The notes beneath the pieces are model-generated. The model was not told where the DNA came from and made no database searches. It saw only the letters and a program-made list of their open reading frames with translations. DNA of 64,000 nt, taken from the NCBI GenBank assembly GCA_016721315.1, contig JADKIL010000001.1:62001-126000 (forward strand), given 5' to 3'. Shown piece by piece: positions 1-6,643 of this stretch. The translations under genes and the position numbers were made by a program. Positions within the stretch are counted from its first letter, which is position 1. Each line of letters opens with the position of its first letter. The stretch is from Candidatus Villigracilis vicinus (GTDB taxonomy: Bacteria > Chloroflexota > Anaerolineae > Anaerolineales > Villigracilaceae).

Positions 1-773
1 GGACCAAAGTCATCGGCGTAGGCAACGTCATGGTAGGCAGTATCAGGCTCGGTGAAGTTTTTGAAGCGCCCGCTCTTCCTCCAATTGAATTTACCGCCAT
101 CCACGATGATTCCGCCCATGGTGGTGCCATGCCCGCCGATGAATTTCGTTGTAGAGTGGGTGATAATGTCCGCGCCCCATTCGAAGGGACGACAGAGGTA
201 TGGCGTGGCGAAGGTGTTGTCGATCATCAATGGGATGCCGTGCTCGTGCGCGATCTTGGAAACTTCGTCGAAAGGGAAGATGTTGCCGAGTGGGTTACTG
301 ATGGTTTCGCCGTAGATTATTTTTGTGTTCGGTTGAATGGCGCGGCGAAAATTTTCAGGGTCGCTGGGGTCAACCAATGTGACGTTGATGCCGAGTTTCG
401 GAAAAGTGGATTTGAATTGTGTGACCGTGCCGCCATACAGTGTGGATGTGGAAACGATGTGGTCGCCTGCTTCGCAAATGGTGAGGATGGCGGTGGCCTG
501 CGCGGCATGACCTGAACCTACTTCCACGGCGCCAACTCCGCCTTCGAGACTTGTAATGCGTTTTTCAAAGACGTTGCTGGTGGGGTTCGAGATGCGCGTG
601 TAAATGTTGCCGCTCTCTTGCAAGGCGAAAAGTCTCGCGGCGCGGTCTGTGCTTTGCAGGTCGTAAGCAGTGGTTTGATATATCGGAACGGCGCGGCTAC
701 CTGTGGCTGGGTCGGGAGTGTAGCCTTCGTGCAGTTGACGTGTGTTGAAACCGAATTTACGGGGTGAGGTCAT
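1..773 (-). CDS. metY: O-acetylhomoserine sulfhydrylase-like enzyme (partial)
   Basis: The reading frame is open from an ATG at 773 to the window edge, giving about 257 N-terminal residues; the C-terminus lies outside. It is a Cys/Met-metabolism PLP enzyme: the frame reads TRQLHEGY near the start, SGHAAQATAI, IDNTFATPYLCRPFEWGAD and the PLP-lysine context THSTTKFIGGHGTTMGG. It should form homocysteine from O-acetylhomoserine and sulfide. Its ATG overlaps the metA stop (ATGA), so it is the last visible gene of a metY-metA-metY operon and probably translationally coupled to metA. It is clearly paralogous to the full-length copy at 1770-3053 but diverged, so one of the two may prefer another thiol or ester. 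Family is certain; substrate is inferred from the neighbours. Confidence 0.9.
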   Translation of the reverse strand, partial: MTSPRKFGFNTRQLHEGYTPDPATGSRAVPIYQTTAYDLQSTDRAARLFALQESGNIYTRISNPTSNVFEKRITSLEGGVGAVEVGSGHAAQATAILTICEAGDHIVSTSTLYGGTVTQFKSTFPKLGINVTLVDPSDPENFRRAIQPNTKIIYGETISNPLGNIFPFDEVSKIAHEHGIPLMIDNTFATPYLCRPFEWGADIITHSTTKFIGGHGTTMGGIIVDGGKFNWRKSGRFKNFTEPDTAYHDVAYADDFG

Positions 774-1699
774 TTATTTCTCTTTGGAATTTCATTTGGG
801 TCGAACGGCGTGGACTGATAAACGTAATAGTTCAGCCAGTTCGCGTACAACAAGTTGGCATGCCCGCGCCAGCGGACGTTGGGCATTTTGCTCGGGTCAT
901 CATTGGGATAATAATTTTTCGGCACGTGAATGGACAAGCCCTTGTTCACATCTCGGTCGTATTCGCCTTTGAGGGTGAATGGGTCGTATTCAGAGTGACC
1001 TGTGATGTAGAGATTGCGTCCGTCTTTGTCACTGACGATGTAAATACCAGCATCATCAGATTCAGCAAGGATTTGCAAGTCGGAATGTTTTTCTATGTCT
1101 TCGCGGCGGATCTCGGTGTGACGGGAGTGCGGAGCGAGGAAAATGTCATCGAAGCCGCGCATCAGGCTTTCGGTCCGATTTAAGAGGCGGTGCTCAAAGA
1201 CGCCGAACATCTTGCGGGGCAAGTCATATTTCGGAATCCCGTATTTGTGATACAAGCCCGCCTGTGCTCCCCAGCAAATGTGGAAGGTGGACTCAACGTT
1301 GGTCTCTGACCAATCCATGATGCGTTGGAGTTCCTGCCAGTAATCCACATCCTCGAAGGGCATCTGCTCAACGGGCGCGCCTGTGATGATGAGTCCGTCG
1401 AATTTTTCGTTTTTTACATCATCAAAGGTGACGTAATGTTCCATGAGATGGTCTGCGTCAGTATTCTTGGATTCATGTGTGGCGGTGTTGAGTAAGGTGA
1501 CTTCCACCTGTAATGCCGAGTTGGAAAGCAAACGTAGAATTTGTGTTTCAGTAGAAATCTTGGTGGGCATCAAGTTCAGGATGGCAACACGCAAAGCGCG
1601 GATATCCTGATGAATGGCGCGGTCTTCGTCCATGACGAAGATGTTCTCGTTTTCGAGAGTGGTTCGAGCGGGGAGAGTGGAGGGGATTTTTACAGGCAT
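770..1699 (-). CDS. metA: Homoserine O-acetyltransferase (MetA family, acetyl-CoA type)
   Basis: 309 residues, the full MetA length. It acylates homoserine in methionine synthesis. The catalytic residues fall at the usual family numbers: nucleophile Cys142 (ICWGAQAGLYHKYG), His235 and Glu237 (ITGHSEYDP). Residue 111 is Glu (GAPVEQMPFEDVDYW). In this family Glu111 is known to give acetyl-CoA specificity and Gly111 succinyl-CoA specificity, so acetyl transfer is predicted, matching the two O-acetylhomoserine sulfhydrylase genes beside it. No Shine-Dalgarno site is visible: the ATG follows a perfect 17-bp hairpin repeat by about 19 bases. The gene lies downstream of the SAM riboswitch, so repression by S-adenosylmethionine is expected. 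The stop overlaps the next start. Confidence 0.95.
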   Translation of the reverse strand: MPVKIPSTLPARTTLENENIFVMDEDRAIHQDIRALRVAILNLMPTKISTETQILRLLSNSALQVEVTLLNTATHESKNTDADHLMEHYVTFDDVKNEKFDGLIITGAPVEQMPFEDVDYWQELQRIMDWSETNVESTFHICWGAQAGLYHKYGIPKYDLPRKMFGVFEHRLLNRTESLMRGFDDIFLAPHSRHTEIRREDIEKHSDLQILAESDDAGIYIVSDKDGRNLYITGHSEYDPFTLKGEYDRDVNKGLSIHVPKNYYPNDDPSKMPNVRWRGHANLLYANWLNYYVYQSTPFDPNEIPKRNK

Positions 1700-1718
1700 T
1701 TTTTGAATGATGAATGTT

Positions 1719-1757
1719 GAATGCGGAATGATGAATAAATTTCATCATTCCGCATTC
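1719..1757. repeat. Palindromic element, 'GAATGATGAA' family
   Basis: A perfect 17-bp inverted repeat (1719-1735 with 1741-1757) around a 5-base loop lies between metY and metA. Flanking bases repeat the same words (TGAATGATGAATG on one side, AACTTCTGCAT on the other). The same vocabulary recurs at 4551-4586, 19106-19170 and 23409-23432. It has no T tract, so it is a repeat rather than a terminator. Confidence 0.8.
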
Positions 1758-1769
1758 TAACTTCTGCAT

Positions 1770-3053
1770 TTACGCGTTAAGCGCTTGATCCAGATCCCAC
1801 TTGATGTCTTCGAAGTCTTCGAGACCAATGCTCAAGCGGATGAAATCGGGGCTGACGCCAGCGGAGACTTGCTGCTCGTCACTGAGTTGACTGTGTGTGG
1901 TGGCAGGGTGAATGGCGAGACTGCGCGCGTCACCAACATTGGCGAGATGGCTGAAGAGTTGCAGGCTTTCGATGAATTTCTTGCCAGCTTCTGCGCCGCC
2001 TTTGATACCAAATCCGAGAATTGCACCTGCACCCTTGGGAAGATACTTCTTGGCACGAGCATAATCGGGGTGGCTCTTGAGTCCAGGGTATTTGACCCAG
2101 CTAACTTTGGGATGAGCCTCAAGATATTCGGCAACAGCTTGCGTGTTTTGCACATGACGGTCAATGCGCAAGTTGAGGGTTTCGAGCCCAAGCAAAGTTT
2201 GCCATGCGTTGAACGGAGATTGGCAGGCGCCAAGGTCACGAAGAACCTGCACGCGTGCTTTGATCGCAAATGGGGGAAGTCCCGCCGCGGCGATGGAGGA
2301 ATACACGAGACCGTGATATGAGGGATCGGGCGTATTGAAATTCTCGAACTTGCCGTTGCTCCAATCGTAATTGCCGCCATCCACAATGATGCCGCCGATG
2401 GATGTGCCATTGCCCGTGATGAACTTGGTGGTCGAGTGGGTGATCACGTGCGCGCCATATTCGAACGGGCGGAAAAGATACGGAGTGGCAAAGGTGTTGT
2501 CGATAAATAAGATCAGTTTGTGCTTGTTCGCGATCTCGGATACTTCTTCAAACGGGAAGACAGAGATGTCAGGGTTGCCGAGAGTCTCGCCGTAAATAAT
2601 TTTTGTGTTCGGCTGAATGGCTGCTTCAAAATTCTTCGGGTCGCTTGGGTCAACAAAAGTGACATTGATCCCCAGCTTGGGCAGGGTGTAGGCGAACTGG
2701 TTGTACGTGCCGCCATACAAACGGGATGACGAAACGATATGGTCACCTGCGCTGCACAACGTGAAAATTGCCTGTGCTTGCGCGGCATGTCCCGAGCTTG
2801 CAGCCAGAGCCGCAACGCCGCCTTCGAGTGCAGCAATGCGCTGTTCAAGCACATCGGTGGTCGGGTTCATCAAGCGCGTGTAAATATTTCCCAACTCTTT
2901 GAGCGCGAACAAATTCGCGGCATGTTCCGTGTTCTTGAACTGATAGCTCGTTGTTTGGTACAACGGCACGGCGCGGCTGCCAGTGGTGGCATCGGGTGAA
3001 TAGCCCGCATGTAACTGGCGGGTGGCGAAACCTAACTTGCGATCTGTGGACAT
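1770..3053 (-). CDS. metY: O-acetylhomoserine aminocarboxypropyltransferase
   Basis: 427 residues, the normal length for this PLP enzyme, which makes homocysteine from O-acetyl-L-homoserine and sulfide in the cytoplasm. Visible features: SRAVPLYQTTSY near the N-terminus, SGHAAQAQAIFTL, IDNTFATPYLFRPFEYGAHV and the PLP lysine at 210 (THSTTKFITGNG). The start at 3053 has a good ribosome site (GAGGAG, 9 bases upstream). It is the first gene behind the SAM-I riboswitch and promoter at 3269-3435, so it should be shut off when S-adenosylmethionine is plentiful. metA follows after a palindromic spacer and a second metY after that. Confidence 0.95.
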   Translation of the reverse strand: MSTDRKLGFATRQLHAGYSPDATTGSRAVPLYQTTSYQFKNTEHAANLFALKELGNIYTRLMNPTTDVLEQRIAALEGGVAALAASSGHAAQAQAIFTLCSAGDHIVSSSRLYGGTYNQFAYTLPKLGINVTFVDPSDPKNFEAAIQPNTKIIYGETLGNPDISVFPFEEVSEIANKHKLILFIDNTFATPYLFRPFEYGAHVITHSTTKFITGNGTSIGGIIVDGGNYDWSNGKFENFNTPDPSYHGLVYSSIAAAGLPPFAIKARVQVLRDLGACQSPFNAWQTLLGLETLNLRIDRHVQNTQAVAEYLEAHPKVSWVKYPGLKSHPDYARAKKYLPKGAGAILGFGIKGGAEAGKKFIESLQLFSHLANVGDARSLAIHPATTHSQLSDEQQVSAGVSPDFIRLSIGLEDFEDIKWDLDQALNA

Positions 3054-3126
3054 TTGAAGTATCTCCTCTTGTATAAAATTTTTATTAAATTAATTCCGCC
3101 CGTCAGAAGAGATAATTTTGTCAGAT

Positions 3127-3203
3127 TGTCATCCTGAGCGAAAGCGAAGGATCTCTATGATAGTCTCAGAGATTCTTCGCCGCTATCGCGTCTCAGAATG
3201 ACA
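3127..3203. repeat. Imperfect palindrome, 'TGTCATyCTGAG' family
   Basis: Outer arms TGTCATCCTGAG and CTCAGAATGACA are near-complementary, and inner words CGAAGGATCTC and GAGATTCTTCG continue the pairing, giving a long imperfect hairpin in the metY 5' untranslated region downstream of the riboswitch terminator. It looks like a mobile intergenic palindrome (REP or MITE type). No coding capacity. Confidence 0.65.
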
Positions 3204-3215
3204 TTGCGCACGACT

Positions 3216-3252
3216 TAAAAAATTTACCTCTTCTGAAAGTACAAGAAGAGGT
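3216..3252 (-). terminator. Riboswitch-controlled intrinsic terminator
   Basis: Read on the minus strand: a perfect 9-bp stem (ACCTCTTCT with AGAAGAGGT) followed by TAAATTTTTT. It follows the SAM aptamer and precedes metY, so it is the expression platform that ends transcription when ligand is bound. Confidence 0.88.
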
Positions 3253-3268
3253 ATACGTCTACACCGTC

Positions 3269-3386
3269 CTCTCATCTTCCAGATATGAATGACTGTGTCA
3301 TTCGTATTTGCCGAATTTGGCACCTGAACTTTCGTTTGGTTGCCGAAGCTTCAAAGGGTCGGTCCCTCAGCTTCTCTGGATAAGAG
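3269..3386 (-). promoter_or_regulatory. SAM-I (S-box) riboswitch aptamer
   Basis: On the minus strand the leader begins CTCTTATCCAGAGAAGCTGA and carries the S-box core signatures GAGGGAC, TCGGCAACC and AGGTGCCAAATTC, closing with GATGAGAG, which pairs with the first bases as helix P1. The aptamer binds S-adenosylmethionine. It lies between a sigma-70-like promoter and a terminator upstream of metY-metA-metY, so it gives transcriptional OFF control by SAM. Sequence match to the class is strong. Confidence 0.95.
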
Positions 3387-3405
3387 CGAATATTTAATTT
3401 CGCGG

Positions 3406-3435
3406 TTTATATCATGCGGTTCATGATTGTGTCAA
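3406..3435 (-). promoter_or_regulatory. Promoter of the metY riboswitch operon
   Basis: On the minus strand TTGACA (3435-3430), an 18-bp spacer and TATAAA (3411-3406). The predicted transcription start is about 12 bases before the riboswitch helix P1. Confidence 0.75.
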
Positions 3436-3480
3436 GTCTTTTTTCGTAACGGATAATAAGACTACCCTTTTGGGTCATCA

Positions 3481-4542
3481 CTATAAAAGATTTTCACTCA
3501 CCAACAACTCGGCATTATAGATCGATGCACCTGCCGCACCGCGAATCGTGTTGTGGGATAGTACAACAAATTTAAGATCAAGGATGGGATCTCTGCGCAC
3601 GCGACCGACTACTGTCGTCATGCCTTTGCCTGCCATGCGGTCGAGTCTTGGCTGTGGGCGATCCGCTTCATCTCTGACCTCGATGACTGGTTTGGGCGTC
3701 GACGGCAGATTCCTCGCTGACGGTTTTGCCGCGTAATCGCGTAACGCTTGAATCGCAACTTCTGGCTCCACGGGTTTGTCCAATGCCACGCTCGCACACA
3801 CGGTGTGACCATCGATCACCGCCACGCGATTGGTATGTGCGCTGAATGTGATGCCTGCCATGTCAATTTTGCCGCCGTTGAATTTGCCCAGCATCTTGCG
3901 CGGCTCCCATTCCACTTTTTCTTCTTCGCCGCCATTGCCCACGTTGGGGATGATGTTGTCCATGATGTCGAGCGACGGCACGCCAGGGTAGCCTGCTCCC
4001 GAAAGCGCCTGCAATGAGACCATGAAAACTTTCTTCACGCCAAAAGACTCGTCCAAGGCTTTGAGCGCAATCGTTAGACCTGTGCTCGTGCAGTTTGGGT
4101 TGGTGACAATGCATCCGCTCCAGCCTTTGTTCTTGCGCTGATGCTTCACCAGTTGAATATGCTCCGCGTTGATCTCAGGTAAGAGCAGCGGCACATCTTC
4201 TCCGCGGCGATACGATGACGCATTCGAGCAGACTGCCGCGCCTGCTTTGGCAAAGGCAGGCTCCAGTTCATTTGCGATCTCGGTGTGCAAGGCTGAAAAG
4301 ACGATCTTCGCCTGCACCGCATCCGTGTTGGCAGGCACGATGACCATGTCACGGGCATATTCGGGCATGGGCGTATCCAATACCCAGCGAGTCGCTTTGG
4401 CGTAGGGCTGTCCCGCTGAACGGTCTGATGCGGCAAGCGCCACCACCTTGAACCACGGGTGATTTTCCAACAACGAAATAAAACGCTGACCGACCGAACC
4501 TGTCGCGCCGAGTACGGCTACGGGGATTTGAGATTGGGACAT
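3481..4542 (-). CDS. asd: Aspartate-semialdehyde dehydrogenase
   Basis: 353 residues. It reduces aspartyl phosphate to aspartate semialdehyde, the branch point to Lys, Thr and Met. The N-terminal nucleotide-binding loop is GATGSVGQ (residues 12-19), the catalytic cysteine is 151 (TNPNCTSTG), followed by LQALSGAGYPG and a later FSAHTNRVAVIDGHT block. The insert pattern and LSGAGYPG are like the archaeal/fungal-type enzyme rather than the E. coli type. It follows aspartokinase after a 108-base spacer of palindromic repeats; the two are probably co-transcribed and controlled by the Thr attenuator upstream of lysC. A start at 4542 gives GAGTTTCTC-like upstream sequence with only a weak ribosome site. 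Confidence 0.95.
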   Translation of the reverse strand: MSQSQIPVAVLGATGSVGQRFISLLENHPWFKVVALAASDRSAGQPYAKATRWVLDTPMPEYARDMVIVPANTDAVQAKIVFSALHTEIANELEPAFAKAGAAVCSNASSYRRGEDVPLLLPEINAEHIQLVKHQRKNKGWSGCIVTNPNCTSTGLTIALKALDESFGVKKVFMVSLQALSGAGYPGVPSLDIMDNIIPNVGNGGEEEKVEWEPRKMLGKFNGGKIDMAGITFSAHTNRVAVIDGHTVCASVALDKPVEPEVAIQALRDYAAKPSARNLPSTPKPVIEVRDEADRPQPRLDRMAGKGMTTVVGRVRRDPILDLKFVVLSHNTIRGAAGASIYNAELLVSENLL

Positions 4543-4586
4543 GAGAAACTCCTGAATGATGAATTTTTAATGATGAATGCAGAATT

Positions 4587-4640
4587 AGTCGAAGGTCAAA
4601 AGTCAAAGGTATTTAAGCGTGTAACTTTTGACCTTCGACT
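4587..4640. repeat. Palindromic element, 'GAAGGTCAAAAGT' family
   Basis: A perfect 17-bp inverted repeat (4587-4603 with 4624-4640) with a 20-base loop lies between lysC and asd. It directly follows words of the GAATGATGAA family (4551-4586), so two repeat families sit side by side in this spacer. No T tract follows it. Confidence 0.75.
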
Positions 4641-4650
4641 TTTGCAGATA

Positions 4651-6069
4651 TTATTTCACGATCAACTCATGCAGCGCCTTGACCGCATTTTCCGTATCCG
4701 CTGAATCTACAACGAGCGAAATGGACACTTCGGATGAACCTTGCGCAATGGCGAGGACGTTGACACCGTCATTGCCGAGCTTGCTGAAGACACGTCCCGA
4801 TACCCCAGGCGTGTGCCGCATCCCTGCACCGACGACGGTGATGATGGAGATGTCTTCGGTGGACCAAACGCGGTCAATGTCTTCGTCTGCGATCTCGTTG
4901 GCGAATGCTTTTTCAAGAGAAGATAACACGGTGGGGGCGAGCTCTGAAGGCACGGCAAAACAAATGGACTGCTCCGAAGATGCCTGCGTAATCAGCGGAA
5001 CGCTCGTGCCCGTGGATGCAACAGCTCCGAATGCACGCGCCGCGACACCAGGCACGCCCAGCATACCGCGTCCTTCAATGGTGATGAGCCTTTGCTTGCG
5101 GATGGCGGTCACTGCTTTGATGACCTTTCCTTCCACTTTGCCATTGCTCTTCACACTGGGAATCAAGCGCGTCCCAGGGTGGCTGGGATTGAAGGTGTTG
5201 CAAATGCGCAGACCAATGCCCGCATCCAACACGGGGCGGATGGTCTTGGGATGTAGCACTTTCGCGCCGTAGTAGGCGAGTTCGGCGATCTCGTTGTAGC
5301 TGATCTCTGGAAGGGTTTGTGCTTCTCTCACAATGCGCGGATCGGTGGTCATCACGCCGTCTACATCTGTCCAGATCCAGACATCATCCGCAGGGAGCAC
5401 GGCGCCGATAATGGCTGCGGAATAATCCGAGCCGCCGCGACCAAGCGTGGTGATTGCGCCTTCAGGGGTTGCGCCGATAAAACCAGTTGTAATGGGAACA
5501 ATGCCTTTATCCATGAGTGGATTGAGTTTCCCCCGTGTCTTTTCGGTTGTGACCTTGAAATCGGGATGGGCATTCTGGAAGTGAGCATTGGTGACGACGA
5601 ACTCTGTCGATTCAATGGCTTGGGCGGGAATGCCTGCATCGTGGACGACAGCTCCCAACAAACGCACACTCATCCTTTCGCCGAGGGATGCCACCGTGTC
5701 CATCGCTCGCGGACTGGCTTCGCCGAGTACGGCGATGGCTTTGCACAAGTCCACGAGCGAGAAGATGAGCGCGTTGATCTCGGATTTCGTCTGTTCTCGC
5801 AAAGACTCATCTTTGATGAGCGCATCGGCGGCGGCAAAGTGTTTTTCTCTCAGCGAAGATTCGGTTGCTGGAAGTGAATCCACTTTCCCTTGCGAAGCTG
5901 AGGCGGCAGAGTCCAATAGCAGGTTCGTCACGCCAGACATGGCAGATGTCACCACGACGACTCGTTCCCAATCCTTTTTCGCATCGCGGATGATCTGAAT
6001 GGCGCTCTTCAATGCATCGGCTGAGCCGACGGAGGTTCCTCCAAATTTCATAACCAGTGTTCTCGACAT
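4651..6069 (-). CDS. lysC: Aspartate kinase
   Basis: 472 residues from the ATG at 6069, chosen because AAGGAGA lies just upstream; an in-frame ATG at 6117 falls in the attenuator stem and is rejected. The enzyme phosphorylates aspartate, opening Lys, Thr and Met synthesis. KFGGTSVGS is at residues 8-16; TTGFIGATPEG, TLGRGGSDYSAA and WTDVDGVMTTDPR mark the kinase domain; the last 150 or so residues form two ACT domains for amino-acid feedback (GVPGVAARAF, HTPGVSGRVF). No homoserine dehydrogenase domain is fused. It is preceded by a Thr-rich leader peptide and terminator, so transcription should fall when threonine is abundant. Confidence 0.95.
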   Translation of the reverse strand: MSRTLVMKFGGTSVGSADALKSAIQIIRDAKKDWERVVVVTSAMSGVTNLLLDSAASASQGKVDSLPATESSLREKHFAAADALIKDESLREQTKSEINALIFSLVDLCKAIAVLGEASPRAMDTVASLGERMSVRLLGAVVHDAGIPAQAIESTEFVVTNAHFQNAHPDFKVTTEKTRGKLNPLMDKGIVPITTGFIGATPEGAITTLGRGGSDYSAAIIGAVLPADDVWIWTDVDGVMTTDPRIVREAQTLPEISYNEIAELAYYGAKVLHPKTIRPVLDAGIGLRICNTFNPSHPGTRLIPSVKSNGKVEGKVIKAVTAIRKQRLITIEGRGMLGVPGVAARAFGAVASTGTSVPLITQASSEQSICFAVPSELAPTVLSSLEKAFANEIADEDIDRVWSTEDISIITVVGAGMRHTPGVSGRVFSKLGNDGVNVLAIAQGSSEVSISLVVDSADTENAVKALHELIVK

Positions 6070-6107
6070 AGTATTCTCCTTGGCGCTTCTCTGAAAGAGA
6101 AGGGATT

Positions 6108-6144
6108 TTGATAACAAAACGCCCCGCGTTTTCCGCGAGGCGTT
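6108..6144 (-). terminator. Attenuator terminator of the lysC operon
   Basis: Minus strand: stem AACGCCTCGCG / CGCGGGGCGTT (one G-T pair) around GAAAA, then TTTTGTTAT. It lies between the Thr leader peptide and lysC. Its 5' arm (CCGCGAGGC on the plus strand, 6133-6141) can instead pair with the leader-peptide coding region at 6193-6201 over nine perfect base pairs. Confidence 0.88.
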
Positions 6145-6170
6145 GTGTGTTCTGAAACCCGTTCTGACGG

Positions 6171-6269
6171 TTATTTCTGACCAAGCACAAATGCCTCGCG
6201 GTGTGTACCGGAGGTAGTGGTCATGGTCATACCCAAGCCGTGCTTGGTGTTCGTCAAAACGTTATACAT
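6171..6269 (-). CDS. Threonine leader peptide of the lysC attenuator
   Basis: A 32-codon reading frame between the promoter and the attenuator terminator. It contains the run MTMTTTSGT at codons 14-22 (five Thr and two Met codons), then HREAFVLGQK and TAA. Codons 23-26 contain the antiterminator strand CCGCGAGGC. The arrangement is that of classical ribosome-mediated attenuation: stalling at Thr codons should leave CCGCGAGGC free to pair with the terminator arm and let lysC be transcribed. The ATG at 6269 is only 11 bases from the -10 box and has no Shine-Dalgarno site, so the message is probably leaderless. An internal start at codon 14 is possible. Confidence 0.8.
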   Translation of the reverse strand: MYNVLTNTKHGLGMTMTTTSGTHREAFVLGQK

Positions 6270-6280
6270 AATTGGGCGGT

Positions 6281-6309
6281 ATTCTATGTGAGTGTGTAAG
6301 ATGTGTCAA
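6281..6309 (-). promoter_or_regulatory. Promoter of the Thr-leader / lysC operon
   Basis: Minus strand TTGACA (6309-6304), 17-bp spacer, TAGAAT (6286-6281): close to perfect sigma-70 consensus. The predicted start is within a few bases of the leader ATG at 6269. Confidence 0.85.
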
Positions 6310-6368
6310 GGGATGAGTTTGTTCAATTACCCATTTGGGTACTCTTAAGAATGGCTTGTGTAAAACCA

Positions 6369-6396
6369 TTGACTCATTTCATAACGGTAGTAGAAT
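6369..6396 (+). promoter_or_regulatory. Promoter of the Arg-leader / argG operon
   Basis: TTGACT (6369-6374), 16-bp spacer, TAGAAT (6391-6396). The start should fall at about 6403-6405, on the ATG of the long form of the leader peptide. Confidence 0.75.
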
Positions 6397-6404
6397 TGCG
6401 CGAA

Positions 6405-6509
6405 ATGTTCACCCTGTTTGTAATGCCTCGTACCCGTCGTACCAAGCCCACTTCCCAGAGAAGGTTGGGAGCTTTTCGTTTGGACGATGCGAACACGAGC
6501 GTGAACTAA
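6405..6509 (+). CDS. Arginine leader peptide of the argG attenuator
   Basis: A 34-codon frame (or 28 codons from the ATG at 6423) between a promoter and an intrinsic terminator. It reads MPRTRRTKPTSQRRLG from the second Met and carries six Arg codons (CGT four times, AGA, AGG). The frame's codons 20-23 contain GGTTGGGAGCT (6463-6473), which can pair with the terminator arm AGCCCATCC (6532-6540) with one mismatch and one bulge; CCCACTTCC upstream can pair with the same segment as the competing hairpin. This fits attenuation by arginyl-tRNA supply. No Shine-Dalgarno site; the first ATG is 8 bases from the -10 box, suggesting a leaderless start. Confidence 0.78.
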   Translation: MFTLFVMPRTRRTKPTSQRRLGAFRLDDANTSVN

Positions 6510-6528
6510 CACACGCATAGTCGACCAA

Positions 6529-6562
6529 AACAGCCCATCCTTCTCGGATGGGCTGTTTTTAT
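6529..6562 (+). terminator. Attenuator terminator upstream of argG
   Basis: A perfect 12-bp stem (AACAGCCCATCC with GGATGGGCTGTT) around TTCTC, followed by a T-rich run. It lies 20 bases after the Arg leader stop and about 80 bases before argG. Confidence 0.9.
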
Positions 6563-6643
6563 TTCGGAATCCGGAATTTCTACTTCCGCGATTTCAAAAA
6601 TTATTTTCCGAAGTAGAACTTCGGGAATCCAAAAGGAGTAAAA

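Noticed and set aside
764..1183. 139-codon plus-strand frame across metA
   Set aside because: It is antisense to a well-conserved enzyme and has no ribosome site or recognisable domain.
52..2883. Several plus-strand frames with the shared words PPSTM and HCNDL across both metY genes
   Set aside because: They are mirror images of the conserved minus-strand genes; their mutual similarity only reflects metY paralogy.
6303..6404. Extension of the Arg leader to an ATG at 6303
   Set aside because: It would begin upstream of the promoter at 6369-6396 and in the divergent promoter region of lysC.
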